A stretch of DNA of 34,481 nt, taken from an uncultured bacterium. GTDB lineage: Bacteria; Cyanobacteriota; Vampirovibrionia; Gastranaerophilales; Gastranaerophilaceae. The stretch covers positions 1-34,481 of the forward strand of contig CADAYD010000018.1 in assembly GCA_902791985.1 (NCBI GenBank), read 5' to 3'. Below, one piece after another: positions 21,678-29,830 of this stretch. The notes below the pieces were generated by a model. It made no database searches. It saw only the letters and a list, made by a program, of their open reading frames with translations, and was not told where the DNA came from. Each line of letters begins with the position of its first letter. Positions within the stretch are counted from its first letter, which is position 1. Position numbers and translations under genes: made by a program.

Positions 21678-23251
21678 TATTGCTCACCTCCTTCCGCTTG
21701 CTGCGGGGCATCTTTTTTGATACCTGCAAGTCCGGGGAAGAATATTTCCATAAATCTCGGATATACCCAGTTTAGAGCCGTACAAGTGATAGGTAATGTG
21801 ACAAGAACACCTACACCTACTTTGGTCAACTGTTTAAATAATCCGAATCGATGTCCTGCAAGTTCTTTGTAACAAGAAACCACATCGTTATAAATTTTTT
21901 CTGTTAATTTGTCGAAATTCGATAAAAATGCTCCGTTATCTTTAAAAATAAGTTTTAATTTTTCAAGTTCTTTTGGTTTGTCACTGTCTATGTAGCATAC
22001 ATCAATTAACTTGGTTATTGTCTCTTGAATATTTTTTGAATCAACTTTTGATAAGTCTTCAAATTTCAATGCTTCAAGTTTTTTAATGGTTTTTCTTAAA
22101 GTTTCATTTTTGTCGGTTAAATATTTATGATATTTATTCATATCAAATTTTTTATCAGGACCGCCCATTATATCGTGAATTTTATCGATACGATTCAATG
22201 TTTCAATGCAATTGCTTTCTCTAACCTGATCACATTGATTGATTATTTTGGTAAGAATGTTTTCTATTGCTTCATTAGGGGCATTTCTTTTACATTCTAT
22301 AAGGTAATCTTTTAATGCTTTAGGGTCTACATCCTTTGCACCGTCAGTAATTCTTGGTAATACATCAAGTTTATCTTTACCTAAGATTTCACGAAGTTCT
22401 TTTTCATTATCTATAAAATCTGCGGCATCGAAAACGTGTTCTTTTAATTTATCCTGAGGAATTTTTAAATCATTTGCTGCTCTGATGTAATCATCAATAT
22501 TGTTGTTAACAATCTGTGCTACATCGGCATCTTTTATGGTAAATTCACCCATTTTTATTGTACCGTCTTTTTTAAGACTTTCAATAATTGCTTCTTTTTG
22601 TTTTGTTATGATTCTTGTTTTTGCTTCTTCGACGGTTTCTTTTCTTACAGCTCCCGTTGGATTTCCTGCTTCATCTTTAACTTCAACATCTTCTAAAGGC
22701 AAATATCCTTTTTTCAACTGACGTTCAAGATATTTTTCATCATTTAATGATGTTTGGTTAAGTAATTTATTCCCGAAATATTTTGCTGTACCTTCTTCAT
22801 TTGTCAATTTCTGTAAGAATCTATCAATAGGCTCTTGTACACTCGCTTGAATTAAAATTGCAAGTGCTGCTGAAATAGGTTGTCTCCAAGCAGTATATTG
22901 TTTTGTTCTTCTGACTTCTGCTTTTTCTTCTTCTGTAGCATCAGGATCTGCTTTTACAAACGGATTAAATGCAATCGGTAGCGGAGCAACTAACCCTGTA
23001 CCTGCGGCTGTAATAACAATCCCGCCCATTTCACCTTTTGAAAAATCTTGAATCTTGTTCAAAATATTAAACCAACGCTGTTCACTTTTTGGCATTAATT
23101 TTAAAATCATATTTTGAATTTCGGACAATTTTGCACCGGTAAAGGAGGGTGTCGAACTCAAATAAGCACGACTTTGCGCTTGTTGACGTTTTATATTATT
23201 TTGCGCAGTAATGCCTCTTTGATAATTTTGATTAACAATATCTACTTTCAT
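21677..23251 (-). CDS. Unknown membrane protein with N-terminal P-S-F-T-G motif
   Basis: A 524-residue protein of unknown function. The first ~34 residues are Gln/Asn/Arg-rich and apparently disordered, ending in the motif TPSFTG (34-39). Hydrophobic segments follow at about 76-98 and 126-142, then a long charged helical middle (about 150-470) with several Asp/Lys-rich helices, and a final hydrophobic helix (478-498) leading to WVYPRFMEIFFPG. I recall the N-terminal 'x-F-T-G' motif as recurrent in many otherwise unrelated Gastranaerophilales proteins, where its role is unknown; a sorting or processing signal is a guess. It is coupled to the 245-residue gene. A palindrome of TTGTTAA/TTAACAA half-sites lies upstream. 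Confidence 0.8.
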   Translation of the reverse strand: MKVDIVNQNYQRGITAQNNIKRQQAQSRAYLSSTPSFTGAKLSEIQNMILKLMPKSEQRWFNILNKIQDFSKGEMGGIVITAAGTGLVAPLPIAFNPFVKADPDATEEEKAEVRRTKQYTAWRQPISAALAILIQASVQEPIDRFLQKLTNEEGTAKYFGNKLLNQTSLNDEKYLERQLKKGYLPLEDVEVKDEAGNPTGAVRKETVEEAKTRIITKQKEAIIESLKKDGTIKMGEFTIKDADVAQIVNNNIDDYIRAANDLKIPQDKLKEHVFDAADFIDNEKELREILGKDKLDVLPRITDGAKDVDPKALKDYLIECKRNAPNEAIENILTKIINQCDQVRESNCIETLNRIDKIHDIMGGPDKKFDMNKYHKYLTDKNETLRKTIKKLEALKFEDLSKVDSKNIQETITKLIDVCYIDSDKPKELEKLKLIFKDNGAFLSNFDKLTEKIYNDVVSCYKELAGHRFGLFKQLTKVGVGVLVTLPITCTALNWVYPRFMEIFFPGLAGIKKDAPQQAEGGEQ

Positions 23252-23309
23252 ACTACCTATAAACCTTCCATATATATAAAAACTAAAATAGAAAAAAATT
23301 GCTATTTAG

Positions 23310-23336
23310 TTGTTAATTGTTAACAAATATTAACAA
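23310..23336. promoter_or_regulatory. Candidate operator: three TTAACAA half-sites
   Basis: TTGTTAA-TTG-TTAACAA (23310-23326) is a perfect palindrome with a 3-nt centre. A third TTAACAA (23330-23336) lies exactly 10 bp from the second, one helical turn. It sits 59-85 nt upstream of the 524-residue gene. The AT-rich setting makes chance possible. Confidence 0.4.
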
Positions 23337-23462
23337 TATTTTCCCCTGTTCAATATATATAAATTTATTGAAACTACTTATTTAATTTGTATATCCCAGT
23401 CTGTAATAAGCAGAAACAAATTTTATTATACATCGAAAAAATAAAAAATAAAGGGGTAAAAT

Positions 23463-23494
23463 AAAGAAACCTTCCAATAGAGGAAGGTTTCTTT
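23463..23494 (-). terminator. Terminator after the thioredoxin gene
   Basis: AAAGAAACCTTCC (23463-23475) pairs with GGAAGGTTTCTTT (23482-23494). On the minus strand the stem is followed by ATTTTA. It lies 18 nt past the stop at 23512. Confidence 0.82.
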
Positions 23495-23511
23495 AAAAAT
23501 AATTTTAATTG

Positions 23512-24039
23512 TTATTTATTTTTTTTATGAAAATCATTCAATAATTCATCTAATTTATTCATATTACCAAAGTTTTCGTTCATAAGTTGTTCACGTTTAT
23601 CAGTCTTTGTATTTACCATGAATACTGTTGGAAATGCAGCAATTTCGTATTTTTTCACTGCATCTTCATATTTTTTATCCTCAACGTTAACTTTTACGAA
23701 GTTGAATTGATCTTTGTGATTTTTATAAAGTTCTTCGTAAATCGGCATAAACCTTACGCAAAAACCGCACCAATCAGCATAGAATAAGACTATCATCGGT
23801 TTTTTAGCTTTAACTGCCTTTTCATAAGGAATACCAAAATGATAATCAGATGGTTTTTTGGTCGGTTGGTTTGCTGCCGGTTCTTGTGCTGCAGGTGCTT
23901 CTGCTTTTGGAACAGCATTACCTGTTAATAAACCTTTTACTTGATAACTTGTAATTGCATTAAATGTGGTTGCTGCCGCAACTAAAGTCAATAATGATAT
24001 TTTAATTGCATATTTAGCATCAAAATTTTCTAAACCCAT
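23512..24039 (-). CDS. Membrane-anchored thioredoxin-like protein
   Basis: A thioredoxin-fold protein (about 75-175) held by an N-terminal hydrophobic helix (about 13-30), with an Ala/Pro-rich linker (about 40-60). The active site is FYADWCGFC, with two redox cysteines, and the cis-Pro loop is AAFPTVF. It should sit on the outer face of the membrane and reduce or oxidise envelope disulfides, possibly in cytochrome maturation. The arrangement (one anchor, then the YADWC motif) recalls cyanobacterial TxlA/HCF164, but the similarity may only be general. Strong GGAGG, about ten bases upstream. It is divergent from the sigma factor. Confidence 0.87.
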   Translation of the reverse strand: MGLENFDAKYAIKISLLTLVAAATTFNAITSYQVKGLLTGNAVPKAEAPAAQEPAANQPTKKPSDYHFGIPYEKAVKAKKPMIVLFYADWCGFCVRFMPIYEELYKNHKDQFNFVKVNVEDKKYEDAVKKYEIAAFPTVFMVNTKTDKREQLMNENFGNMNKLDELLNDFHKKNK

Positions 24040-24147
24040 TTTCTTAATACCTCCGTTTAAATACTTTCTAATATTATTACAAACAAGTATTTATGTGCAA
24101 CAAGAAATATTATTGTAAATTAATTTTAATATTTCTTAACACATGAC

Positions 24148-24176
24148 TTGAGAAAATATATATCGTAGTATATACT
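24148..24176 (+). promoter_or_regulatory. Sigma-70-type promoter of the sigma factor gene
   Basis: TTGAGA (24148-24153), an exact 17-nt spacer and TATACT (24171-24176). The predicted start near 24183 gives a leader of about 86 nt. In that leader, GCGGCAA and TTGCTGC (about 24216-24233) can form a small hairpin upstream of the ribosome site. Confidence 0.72.
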
Positions 24177-24268
24177 AAATATATACCCATTAGAATCTCG
24201 TGTTTACCCCAAGTAGCGGCAAAAATTGCTGCGGGATTTGTGCTGTGAAAAATAAGAGGAGTTTAATT

Positions 24269-25171
24269 ATGCAAAATGAGCAAAAGATTATCAGAATGAA
24301 GGCTTGTTATCAAGGTGTAGAAAGGAGAAGCGTACCAAGAGATGAAAATGATGAATTAAATACGTATTTACGTGAAATTTCTTCTTATCCTCAATTATCA
24401 ATGGAAGAAGAAAAAGAATTATGTAAAAGAATAGAAAATGGAGATTCAGGTGCAAAGCAAGAGCTTATAAGAGCAAATTTAAGACTTGTTGTTACAATTG
24501 CCAGAAAAGCTATTCACATGTCCGGATTACCTTTCGTTGATTTAATTCAGGAGGGTAATTTGGGATTAATGGTTGCAGTTGAAAAATTCAATTATAAACT
24601 TGGTTATAAATTTGCTACGTATGCAGGCTGGTGGATTAAACAGGCAATGTTTAAGGCAATTTCTGAGCAATCTCATTGCATGAAAATTCCTGTATATATT
24701 CAAGAAACTTTATCTAAATATTCAAAAATTAAGTATCAAATGGAACAATCAACAAATAATCAGGTAAAAGTTGAAGATGTTGCAAAAGAAATGAATGTTG
24801 CACCGGAAAAAATAGAAATGTTTTTATCAGCATATACAAAAACTGTTTCTATCGAAAACGGAATTGAAAAAAATGACGGAAAAGAGCTCAATATTGCAGA
24901 TATTTTGGCTGATGAAAAAGCACAAATAAGTGAAAATGTAGAGTATCAATCATTAAAAAATGATATTAACAACGTGATTTCAACTCTTAAAGAAAGAGAA
25001 AGAGATGTTGTCAGGATGCGTTTTGGGCTTGATGACTGTGAAAAATATACTCTTGAAGAAATTGGCAACTTGTATGGTGTAACCAAAGAATGTATTCGCC
25101 AGACAGAGCTTCGAGCACTTAAAAAACTCAAAGCTACAGGTTCAGAATTATTAGCATGTTATATGAATTAA
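24269..25171 (+). CDS. RpoD-family sigma factor (group 1/2 type)
   Basis: A sigma-70 factor of 300 residues. Region 1.2 is [16 protein letters not shown], region 2 is [12 protein letters not shown]...[13 protein letters not shown]...[13 protein letters not shown], region 3 follows, and region 4 ends with [29 protein letters not shown]. There is no region 1.1, and 4.2 departs from the usual V-T-R-E-R-I-R-Q-I-E, with K-E-C and Q-T-E. That suggests an alternative (group 2) factor like those of cyanobacteria rather than the housekeeping one, though the primary role cannot be excluded. The ATG at 24269 follows AGAGGAG; the GTG-initiated extension to 24200 is the transcript leader. It has its own promoter and terminator. 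Confidence 0.92.
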   Translation: MQNEQKIIRMKACYQGVERRSVPRDENDELNTYLREISSYPQLSMEEEKELCKRIENGDSGAKQELIRANLRLVVTIARKAIHMSGLPFVDLIQEGNLGLMVAVEKFNYKLGYKFATYAGWWIKQAMFKAISEQSHCMKIPVYIQETLSKYSKIKYQMEQSTNNQVKVEDVAKEMNVAPEKIEMFLSAYTKTVSIENGIEKNDGKELNIADILADEKAQISENVEYQSLKNDINNVISTLKERERDVVRMRFGLDDCEKYTLEEIGNLYGVTKECIRQTELRALKKLKATGSELLACYMN

Positions 25172-25205
25172 AAATTTCTCGTGTTTATTGTAATCCTTTC
25201 AAAAA

Positions 25206-25236
25206 GCCGCAAATCAAAAAGAATTGCGGCATTTTT
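25206..25236. terminator. Bidirectional terminator, sigma factor / lysS
   Basis: GCCGCAA (25206-25212) pairs with TTGCGGC (25224-25230). AAAAA precedes it and ATTTTT follows, so both convergent genes can end here. Confidence 0.85.
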
Positions 25237-25258
25237 ATTATTAAAAATTGATTAAATA

Positions 25259-26764
25259 TTAATCTTTCTTTTTCAAAGTTGGGAATGCAATGACATCACG
25301 AATTGAAGGAGAATCGGTTAAAAGCATAACCAAACGGTCAATACCCATACCTAATCCACCCATCGGAGGAACGCCATGTTCTAAAGCACAGATATAATCT
25401 TCATCAATTGGCATTGCTTCATCATCGCCTTGTGCTTTTGCCTGCATTTGGGCTTCAAATCTTGCTCTCTGATCTATCGGATCAGTAAGTTCAGAGAACG
25501 CATTGTCAATTTCCCAGCCGTTGATTCTTGTTTCAAATCTTTCGGTTAAGCGCGGATTATCTCTGTGAACCTTTGCAAGTGGAGATATATCGCGCGGATA
25601 ATCGTAAATATGTATTGGCTGGATCAAATTTGGTTCAACTTTTTCTTCAAACACTTTTTCGACAACTTGTCCCCAGTTATTACATTCTTCTGTGTCAATA
25701 TGAAGTGTCTGTGCTGTTTTAACAGCATCTTCAAAAGTTTCGATTTTGTTAAAATCTATCCCTGTTGCTTCTTCGACTGCACCGAGCATTGTTTTTCTGT
25801 CCCAAGGAGGAGTCAAATCGATTTCGTTTTCCCCATATTTGATTTTTGTTGTGCCAAGAACTTCTTGTGCTACATATGCAACAAGTTCTTCTATCAAATC
25901 CATCATATCATAGTAATCAACATAGGCTTGATAAAGTTCTATCATTGTAAATTCCGGATTATGACGGGTATCAATACCTTCATTTCTGAATGAACGGTTG
26001 ATTTCAAAGATTTTTTCACTTACTCCGCCTACCATAAGCCGTTTGAGGTAAAGTTCCGGTGCAATTCTCAAGTACATATCCATATCTAATGTATTGTGAT
26101 GTGTAATAAACGGTTTAGCATTAGCTCCTCCTGCTTGCGGGTGAAGCATAGGAGTTTCAACCTCCATGAATCCTTTTGAAATGAGAAATTCTCTTATTTT
26201 CTGGATAATTAAACTTCTTTTTTGGAAAGTTTTGCGTACATCTTCATTTGTAATCATATCAACGTAGCGCTGGCGATATTTAGTTTCAACGTCTGTCAAA
26301 CCATGGAATTTTTCCGGAAGTGGCAAAAGTGATTTTGATAAAATTTCTAATGCGGTTGATTTGATTGTGAGTTCACCTCTTGGGGTTCTTCGTACTGTAC
26401 CTTCAAAACCTACTATATCACCTATATCAACTGTTTTTAGCGTCTTTAAATTTTCTTCATCAAGGTTTTCTTTGTGTGAAAATACTTGGATTTTACCTGA
26501 TGCATCAACAAGGTCGATAAACATTCCGCTGTTACGGACAGCCATGACGCGGCCGGCTACTTTGTAGCTATCAGTTGTTTCTTCTCCGACCGGAAGATCT
26601 GCATATTTGGCTTGTAAATCCTGTGCCATTATAGTTTTTTCATATTTATAAGGATAGGGATTTAAGCCTCTTTCTCTTAAATTGTTTGCTTTTTCAACTC
26701 TGATTTGGCGGATTCTGTCTTGTGACGAACCTGCTTCTTTTGCTATTTCCTGTATTTCTGCCAT
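25259..26764 (-). CDS. lysS: Lysyl-tRNA synthetase, class II
   Basis: Charges tRNA-Lys. The N-terminal OB-fold anticodon domain (about 60-160) contains KVAGRVMAVRNSGMFIDL. The catalytic core has motif 2 FRNEGIDTRHNPEFTMIE and motif 3 PPMGGLGMGIDRLVMLLT. The length of 501 residues is standard. GAGGAAAT precedes the ATG. A perfect TTGACA on the minus strand (26840-26835) lies upstream, but the corresponding -10 is poor. It is separated from rsmG by 89 nt, so independent transcription is likely. Confidence 0.97.
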   Translation of the reverse strand: MAEIQEIAKEAGSSQDRIRQIRVEKANNLRERGLNPYPYKYEKTIMAQDLQAKYADLPVGEETTDSYKVAGRVMAVRNSGMFIDLVDASGKIQVFSHKENLDEENLKTLKTVDIGDIVGFEGTVRRTPRGELTIKSTALEILSKSLLPLPEKFHGLTDVETKYRQRYVDMITNEDVRKTFQKRSLIIQKIREFLISKGFMEVETPMLHPQAGGANAKPFITHHNTLDMDMYLRIAPELYLKRLMVGGVSEKIFEINRSFRNEGIDTRHNPEFTMIELYQAYVDYYDMMDLIEELVAYVAQEVLGTTKIKYGENEIDLTPPWDRKTMLGAVEEATGIDFNKIETFEDAVKTAQTLHIDTEECNNWGQVVEKVFEEKVEPNLIQPIHIYDYPRDISPLAKVHRDNPRLTERFETRINGWEIDNAFSELTDPIDQRARFEAQMQAKAQGDDEAMPIDEDYICALEHGVPPMGGLGMGIDRLVMLLTDSPSIRDVIAFPTLKKKD

Positions 26765-26853
26765 TTCAATTTCCTCTTTTTTACTATGTGATAAGCAAAA
26801 ATATCATAGCATAAACAAAATCTATTATAAAAATTGTCAAATTTGGATATGTT

Positions 26854-27441
26854 TTATTTTGTTATTACTATCAAATTTCTTGTCAGCTGTTCATCTGTCG
26901 GTAATACATATTCAATAATATCAATAATTTTCGCATTATATTTTTTTAAAATTTTTCGTGCCGAATTAATTTCTTCATTTGCCTTTTTCGCTTTGAAAGC
27001 TACAAAATATCCTCCTTTTTTTGTTTTTGGGAGTGCATAATCACAAATTTTATCTAAAGATGCAACGGCACGAGATGTTACAACATCAAATTCTTCATTA
27101 AGATTTTCAACTCTGTTGCAAATCGGATTAAGATTGGTTAAATTCAGATTTTGTTTTAGGTTTTGTACTGCATTAATTTTTTTTCTTATGCTGTCGATTG
27201 CTGTAATTTTAATTTGGGGGTATTTTATTGCAATAGGGACTGATGGAAATCCTCCGCCTGTACCGATATCAAGCATGGTTTGAGGAATACCGTACTTGTC
27301 AAAAAATTTACCCAGTGCAAGTGAATCGCATATATGCTTTTCCCACAAAAATTTCTCATCATTTTTTGATATAAGATTTACTTTGTGATTTTCTTCTGTA
27401 AAAAGTTGTGAATATTTTTCAAAAATTTGTTTATTTTCCAT
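26854..27441 (-). CDS. rsmG: 16S rRNA (guanine527-N7)-methyltransferase
   Basis: A SAM-dependent methyltransferase (GidB) acting on G527 of 16S rRNA. The SAM motif is DIGTGGGFPSVPIAI, and the downstream VTSRAVASL and KTKKGGYFVAFKAKK segments are typical. The ATG at 27441 has GGAAG upstream and gives 195 residues. The frame runs further to a GTG at 27471, which would overlap the preceding gene by 41 nt rather than 11. The 11-nt overlap with the ATPase/TPR gene suggests co-transcription, although no functional tie is known. Confidence 0.95.
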   Translation of the reverse strand: MENKQIFEKYSQLFTEENHKVNLISKNDEKFLWEKHICDSLALGKFFDKYGIPQTMLDIGTGGGFPSVPIAIKYPQIKITAIDSIRKKINAVQNLKQNLNLTNLNPICNRVENLNEEFDVVTSRAVASLDKICDYALPKTKKGGYFVAFKAKKANEEINSARKILKKYNAKIIDIIEYVLPTDEQLTRNLIVITK

Positions 27442-29815
27442 ATTTTTCTTCCAATTTTGAAAATTCCTCACTTGAGATGAATTTTTTCAGATATTCTATT
27501 TTAGAATCGAATTTATTTGTGTTTTCTTTTGTCATTGAGGTTTGGGCAATATTTTTTGATTGTATTAAATATTTGTAGGAATTTTCAAAATCTTTTCTGA
27601 GTAAATAATAGTTTGCAATTTCGGAAGATACATCAACTATATAAAAAGGTTCGTTTAATTCTTTTGCGTAATCATAGGCTTGAAGCAGATAATTTAATGA
27701 TTTAGCACTGTCTTTGGATGCATAAATCTCTGACAGGTGGCGTGTACTTGCATATAAACCGTTGTAATTTTTTATTTCTTTATCTAAAGTAATGCTTTTT
27801 TCATAAAATTTTATTGCATAATCAGAATTTCCGGCTTCATCATATAGTTCTGCAAGGTTAGCCATAGCTCTTGATAAATATTTATTGTCTTTTTTTATTT
27901 CTATGCACTTCATATAATACATTGCGGCTGTTTTAATATCATCCTTTTCATCGTATATTCCTGCGATATGATAATATAATTGTGCAATTAAAGATTTATC
28001 CGTATCAGAGTCTATTAATTTAATTGATTTTTGATAATATGAAAATTCTTCGTTCAAATTATTTGATATTTTGGCAAGAGATAAATAAACTTTTATTCTC
28101 AAATTATTTGGCAGATTTTCTTTTTTATTAAGTTCATTGAGAATGTATTTTGCGTTATCTTGTTTGTAGGTTGCAAAATATATATTTGCTATTTCAAGTT
28201 GTGTTTCCCAACATTTTTCTTCGTCAGAAATATTAAAATAATAATCTTGCAATTTTGTTAAATATTCTAATGCACTGTGCCAATCTGACAGATTTTTATA
28301 GGCAAATATGAGTCGTTTATATATTGTTGGTAAATATGTATCAAAATTTTCGTCATCAGTTTTGTTTAGTGCGCTTTGATAAAGTAATATGGCATGTTTG
28401 TAATTGTAATTATTTTCTTCATTTTTTGCGGAATTGAGAATATCAGTAAGTGTCATTTTGGAGCCGCTAATTACAACTTCTTTATTTTCAACGGTTTCTT
28501 GAATAAAATTATTAATAGAGTTTGCAATATTATTTAAAATAGATTCATCTTCAAAGATAAAATTAATTTTTTTAATTTTTTCTTCTTTGGTTTCTTCTTT
28601 CACGGGAGCCGGTTCCGGTGTTTCTTGAGATGTAATTTGTGCTGAATATTTGATAGGGATTGTTTGCTGATTATTTATTTGTGGTCTTTTGGGTATAAAC
28701 AGTGAATGATAATCAATTTCGTTTCTCATTGTCTGTCTTGATAATCTTAAATCTCGCTCCAGCGGTTTTAATGGTAATTGAGTTTCATATAAGTCAATGC
28801 ATGCTTTGTGGAGTTTTAACATAACATTCGGTTGAATTTGCTGTTCAATAATTTCTCTGTAATAATCTTTCAAGTATAAACTTTCGCTGTCAACTGACAG
28901 AAGATAATTTTGAACGAAAAAGTATATGCGTTCCTGATTAAAAAGATTTAATGATTTGATAAGGTTTACATGAATAGGTATTCGCATTAATGCCAAAAGT
29001 CTGAATAAATGTAAGCTGACAGGGTCAATTGAAAGAAGTGCTTCTTTGCGGATAAATTCGGAAAAAGACATTGCGCTTTTTGAATAGGCTTCGAGTAACT
29101 TAACCAAACTGTATTGTCGTAATTTCATTACACTTATTGACAGATTAATGTTGTTATAATAGCCTCGTGTTTGTTTATACAATTCGTTGGAAATTGGACC
29201 TATATTTTTTATGTCATTATCTTTAAGGTATTTTTCAAAATATTCTTTTGAAAATGCCAAAATGGAAGTGTTTGTATAATCTATATTCTTAAATTCTTCA
29301 TTATCAAAATTTCGCGATGATAAAATTATTTTTATATTTTCAAATCTTGATAAATGTTCAATAAAGCTCAAAATATCTTTTTTATTTTCTTTTAAAATTG
29401 TTTGATATGAATGAAGAACAATTAAAATAGGATTATTTACTGCTCTGAAATAAGAATTTATTTTTTGTGTAAAATTTTCGACATTACTTTTGGGGAGTTT
29501 TATAATTCCCTTTATTGCGTAATTTCTAAATGTCTCAAAAAATGATAAAAGCATATCATCAAGTATTGTTGTTTCAAGACACATGTATTTTATAAGAATA
29601 GTATTCGAATTAAGATGCGAATTAACATAATGCAGAATTTCACCTTTGCCCGAACCTGCAAATCCGTTGATGAGCATAAGTTTTTTATCACCAAGTAAAA
29701 AGTCGCAAATATCCTCTATTTGTCTTTCGTTATTGCCTATAAGATAAGGATTGTACGGTAGATCCGGTGTTAAGTCTTTTATATTAATTTTTTGGTTGAT
29801 ATAATTTGTGTTCAT
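27431..29815 (-). CDS. STAND-like ATPase with C-terminal TPR array
   Basis: A 794-residue signalling-type protein. The N-terminal NTPase module has NPYLIGNNERQIE (22-34), a clear Walker A GFAGSGKG (51-58, K57), a hydrophobic Walker B strand PILIVLHSY (129-137) that lacks the usual acidic pair, and a sensor-like ILSSRN (164-169). A winged-helix-like region follows (about 255-350), then a Pro/Glu/Lys linker (about 396-416). From about 460 to the end there are repeated TPR-like helices (e.g. AIKFYEKSITLDKE, ALEYLTKLQDYY). This is the STAND/AP-ATPase plan, sensing partners through TPRs. It lies 15 nt after the diguanylate cyclase and has no ribosome site, implying coupling. The degenerate Walker B may mean slow or no hydrolysis. 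The output is unknown. Confidence 0.82.
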   Translation of the reverse strand: MNTNYINQKINIKDLTPDLPYNPYLIGNNERQIEDICDFLLGDKKLMLINGFAGSGKGEILHYVNSHLNSNTILIKYMCLETTILDDMLLSFFETFRNYAIKGIIKLPKSNVENFTQKINSYFRAVNNPILIVLHSYQTILKENKKDILSFIEHLSRFENIKIILSSRNFDNEEFKNIDYTNTSILAFSKEYFEKYLKDNDIKNIGPISNELYKQTRGYYNNINLSISVMKLRQYSLVKLLEAYSKSAMSFSEFIRKEALLSIDPVSLHLFRLLALMRIPIHVNLIKSLNLFNQERIYFFVQNYLLSVDSESLYLKDYYREIIEQQIQPNVMLKLHKACIDLYETQLPLKPLERDLRLSRQTMRNEIDYHSLFIPKRPQINNQQTIPIKYSAQITSQETPEPAPVKEETKEEKIKKINFIFEDESILNNIANSINNFIQETVENKEVVISGSKMTLTDILNSAKNEENNYNYKHAILLYQSALNKTDDENFDTYLPTIYKRLIFAYKNLSDWHSALEYLTKLQDYYFNISDEEKCWETQLEIANIYFATYKQDNAKYILNELNKKENLPNNLRIKVYLSLAKISNNLNEEFSYYQKSIKLIDSDTDKSLIAQLYYHIAGIYDEKDDIKTAAMYYMKCIEIKKDNKYLSRAMANLAELYDEAGNSDYAIKFYEKSITLDKEIKNYNGLYASTRHLSEIYASKDSAKSLNYLLQAYDYAKELNEPFYIVDVSSEIANYYLLRKDFENSYKYLIQSKNIAQTSMTKENTNKFDSKIEYLKKFISSEEFSKLEEKYGK

Positions 29816-29830
29816 ATGAATTTTTATTTA

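Noticed and set aside
24200-24268. GTG-initiated N-terminal extension of the sigma factor
   Set aside because: It lies in the leader just after the TTGAGA-17-TATACT promoter; a strong AGAGGAG marks the ATG at 24269.
24183-24268. Riboswitch in the sigma factor leader
   Set aside because: Only one small hairpin is visible and no known riboswitch core can be recognised in 86 nt.
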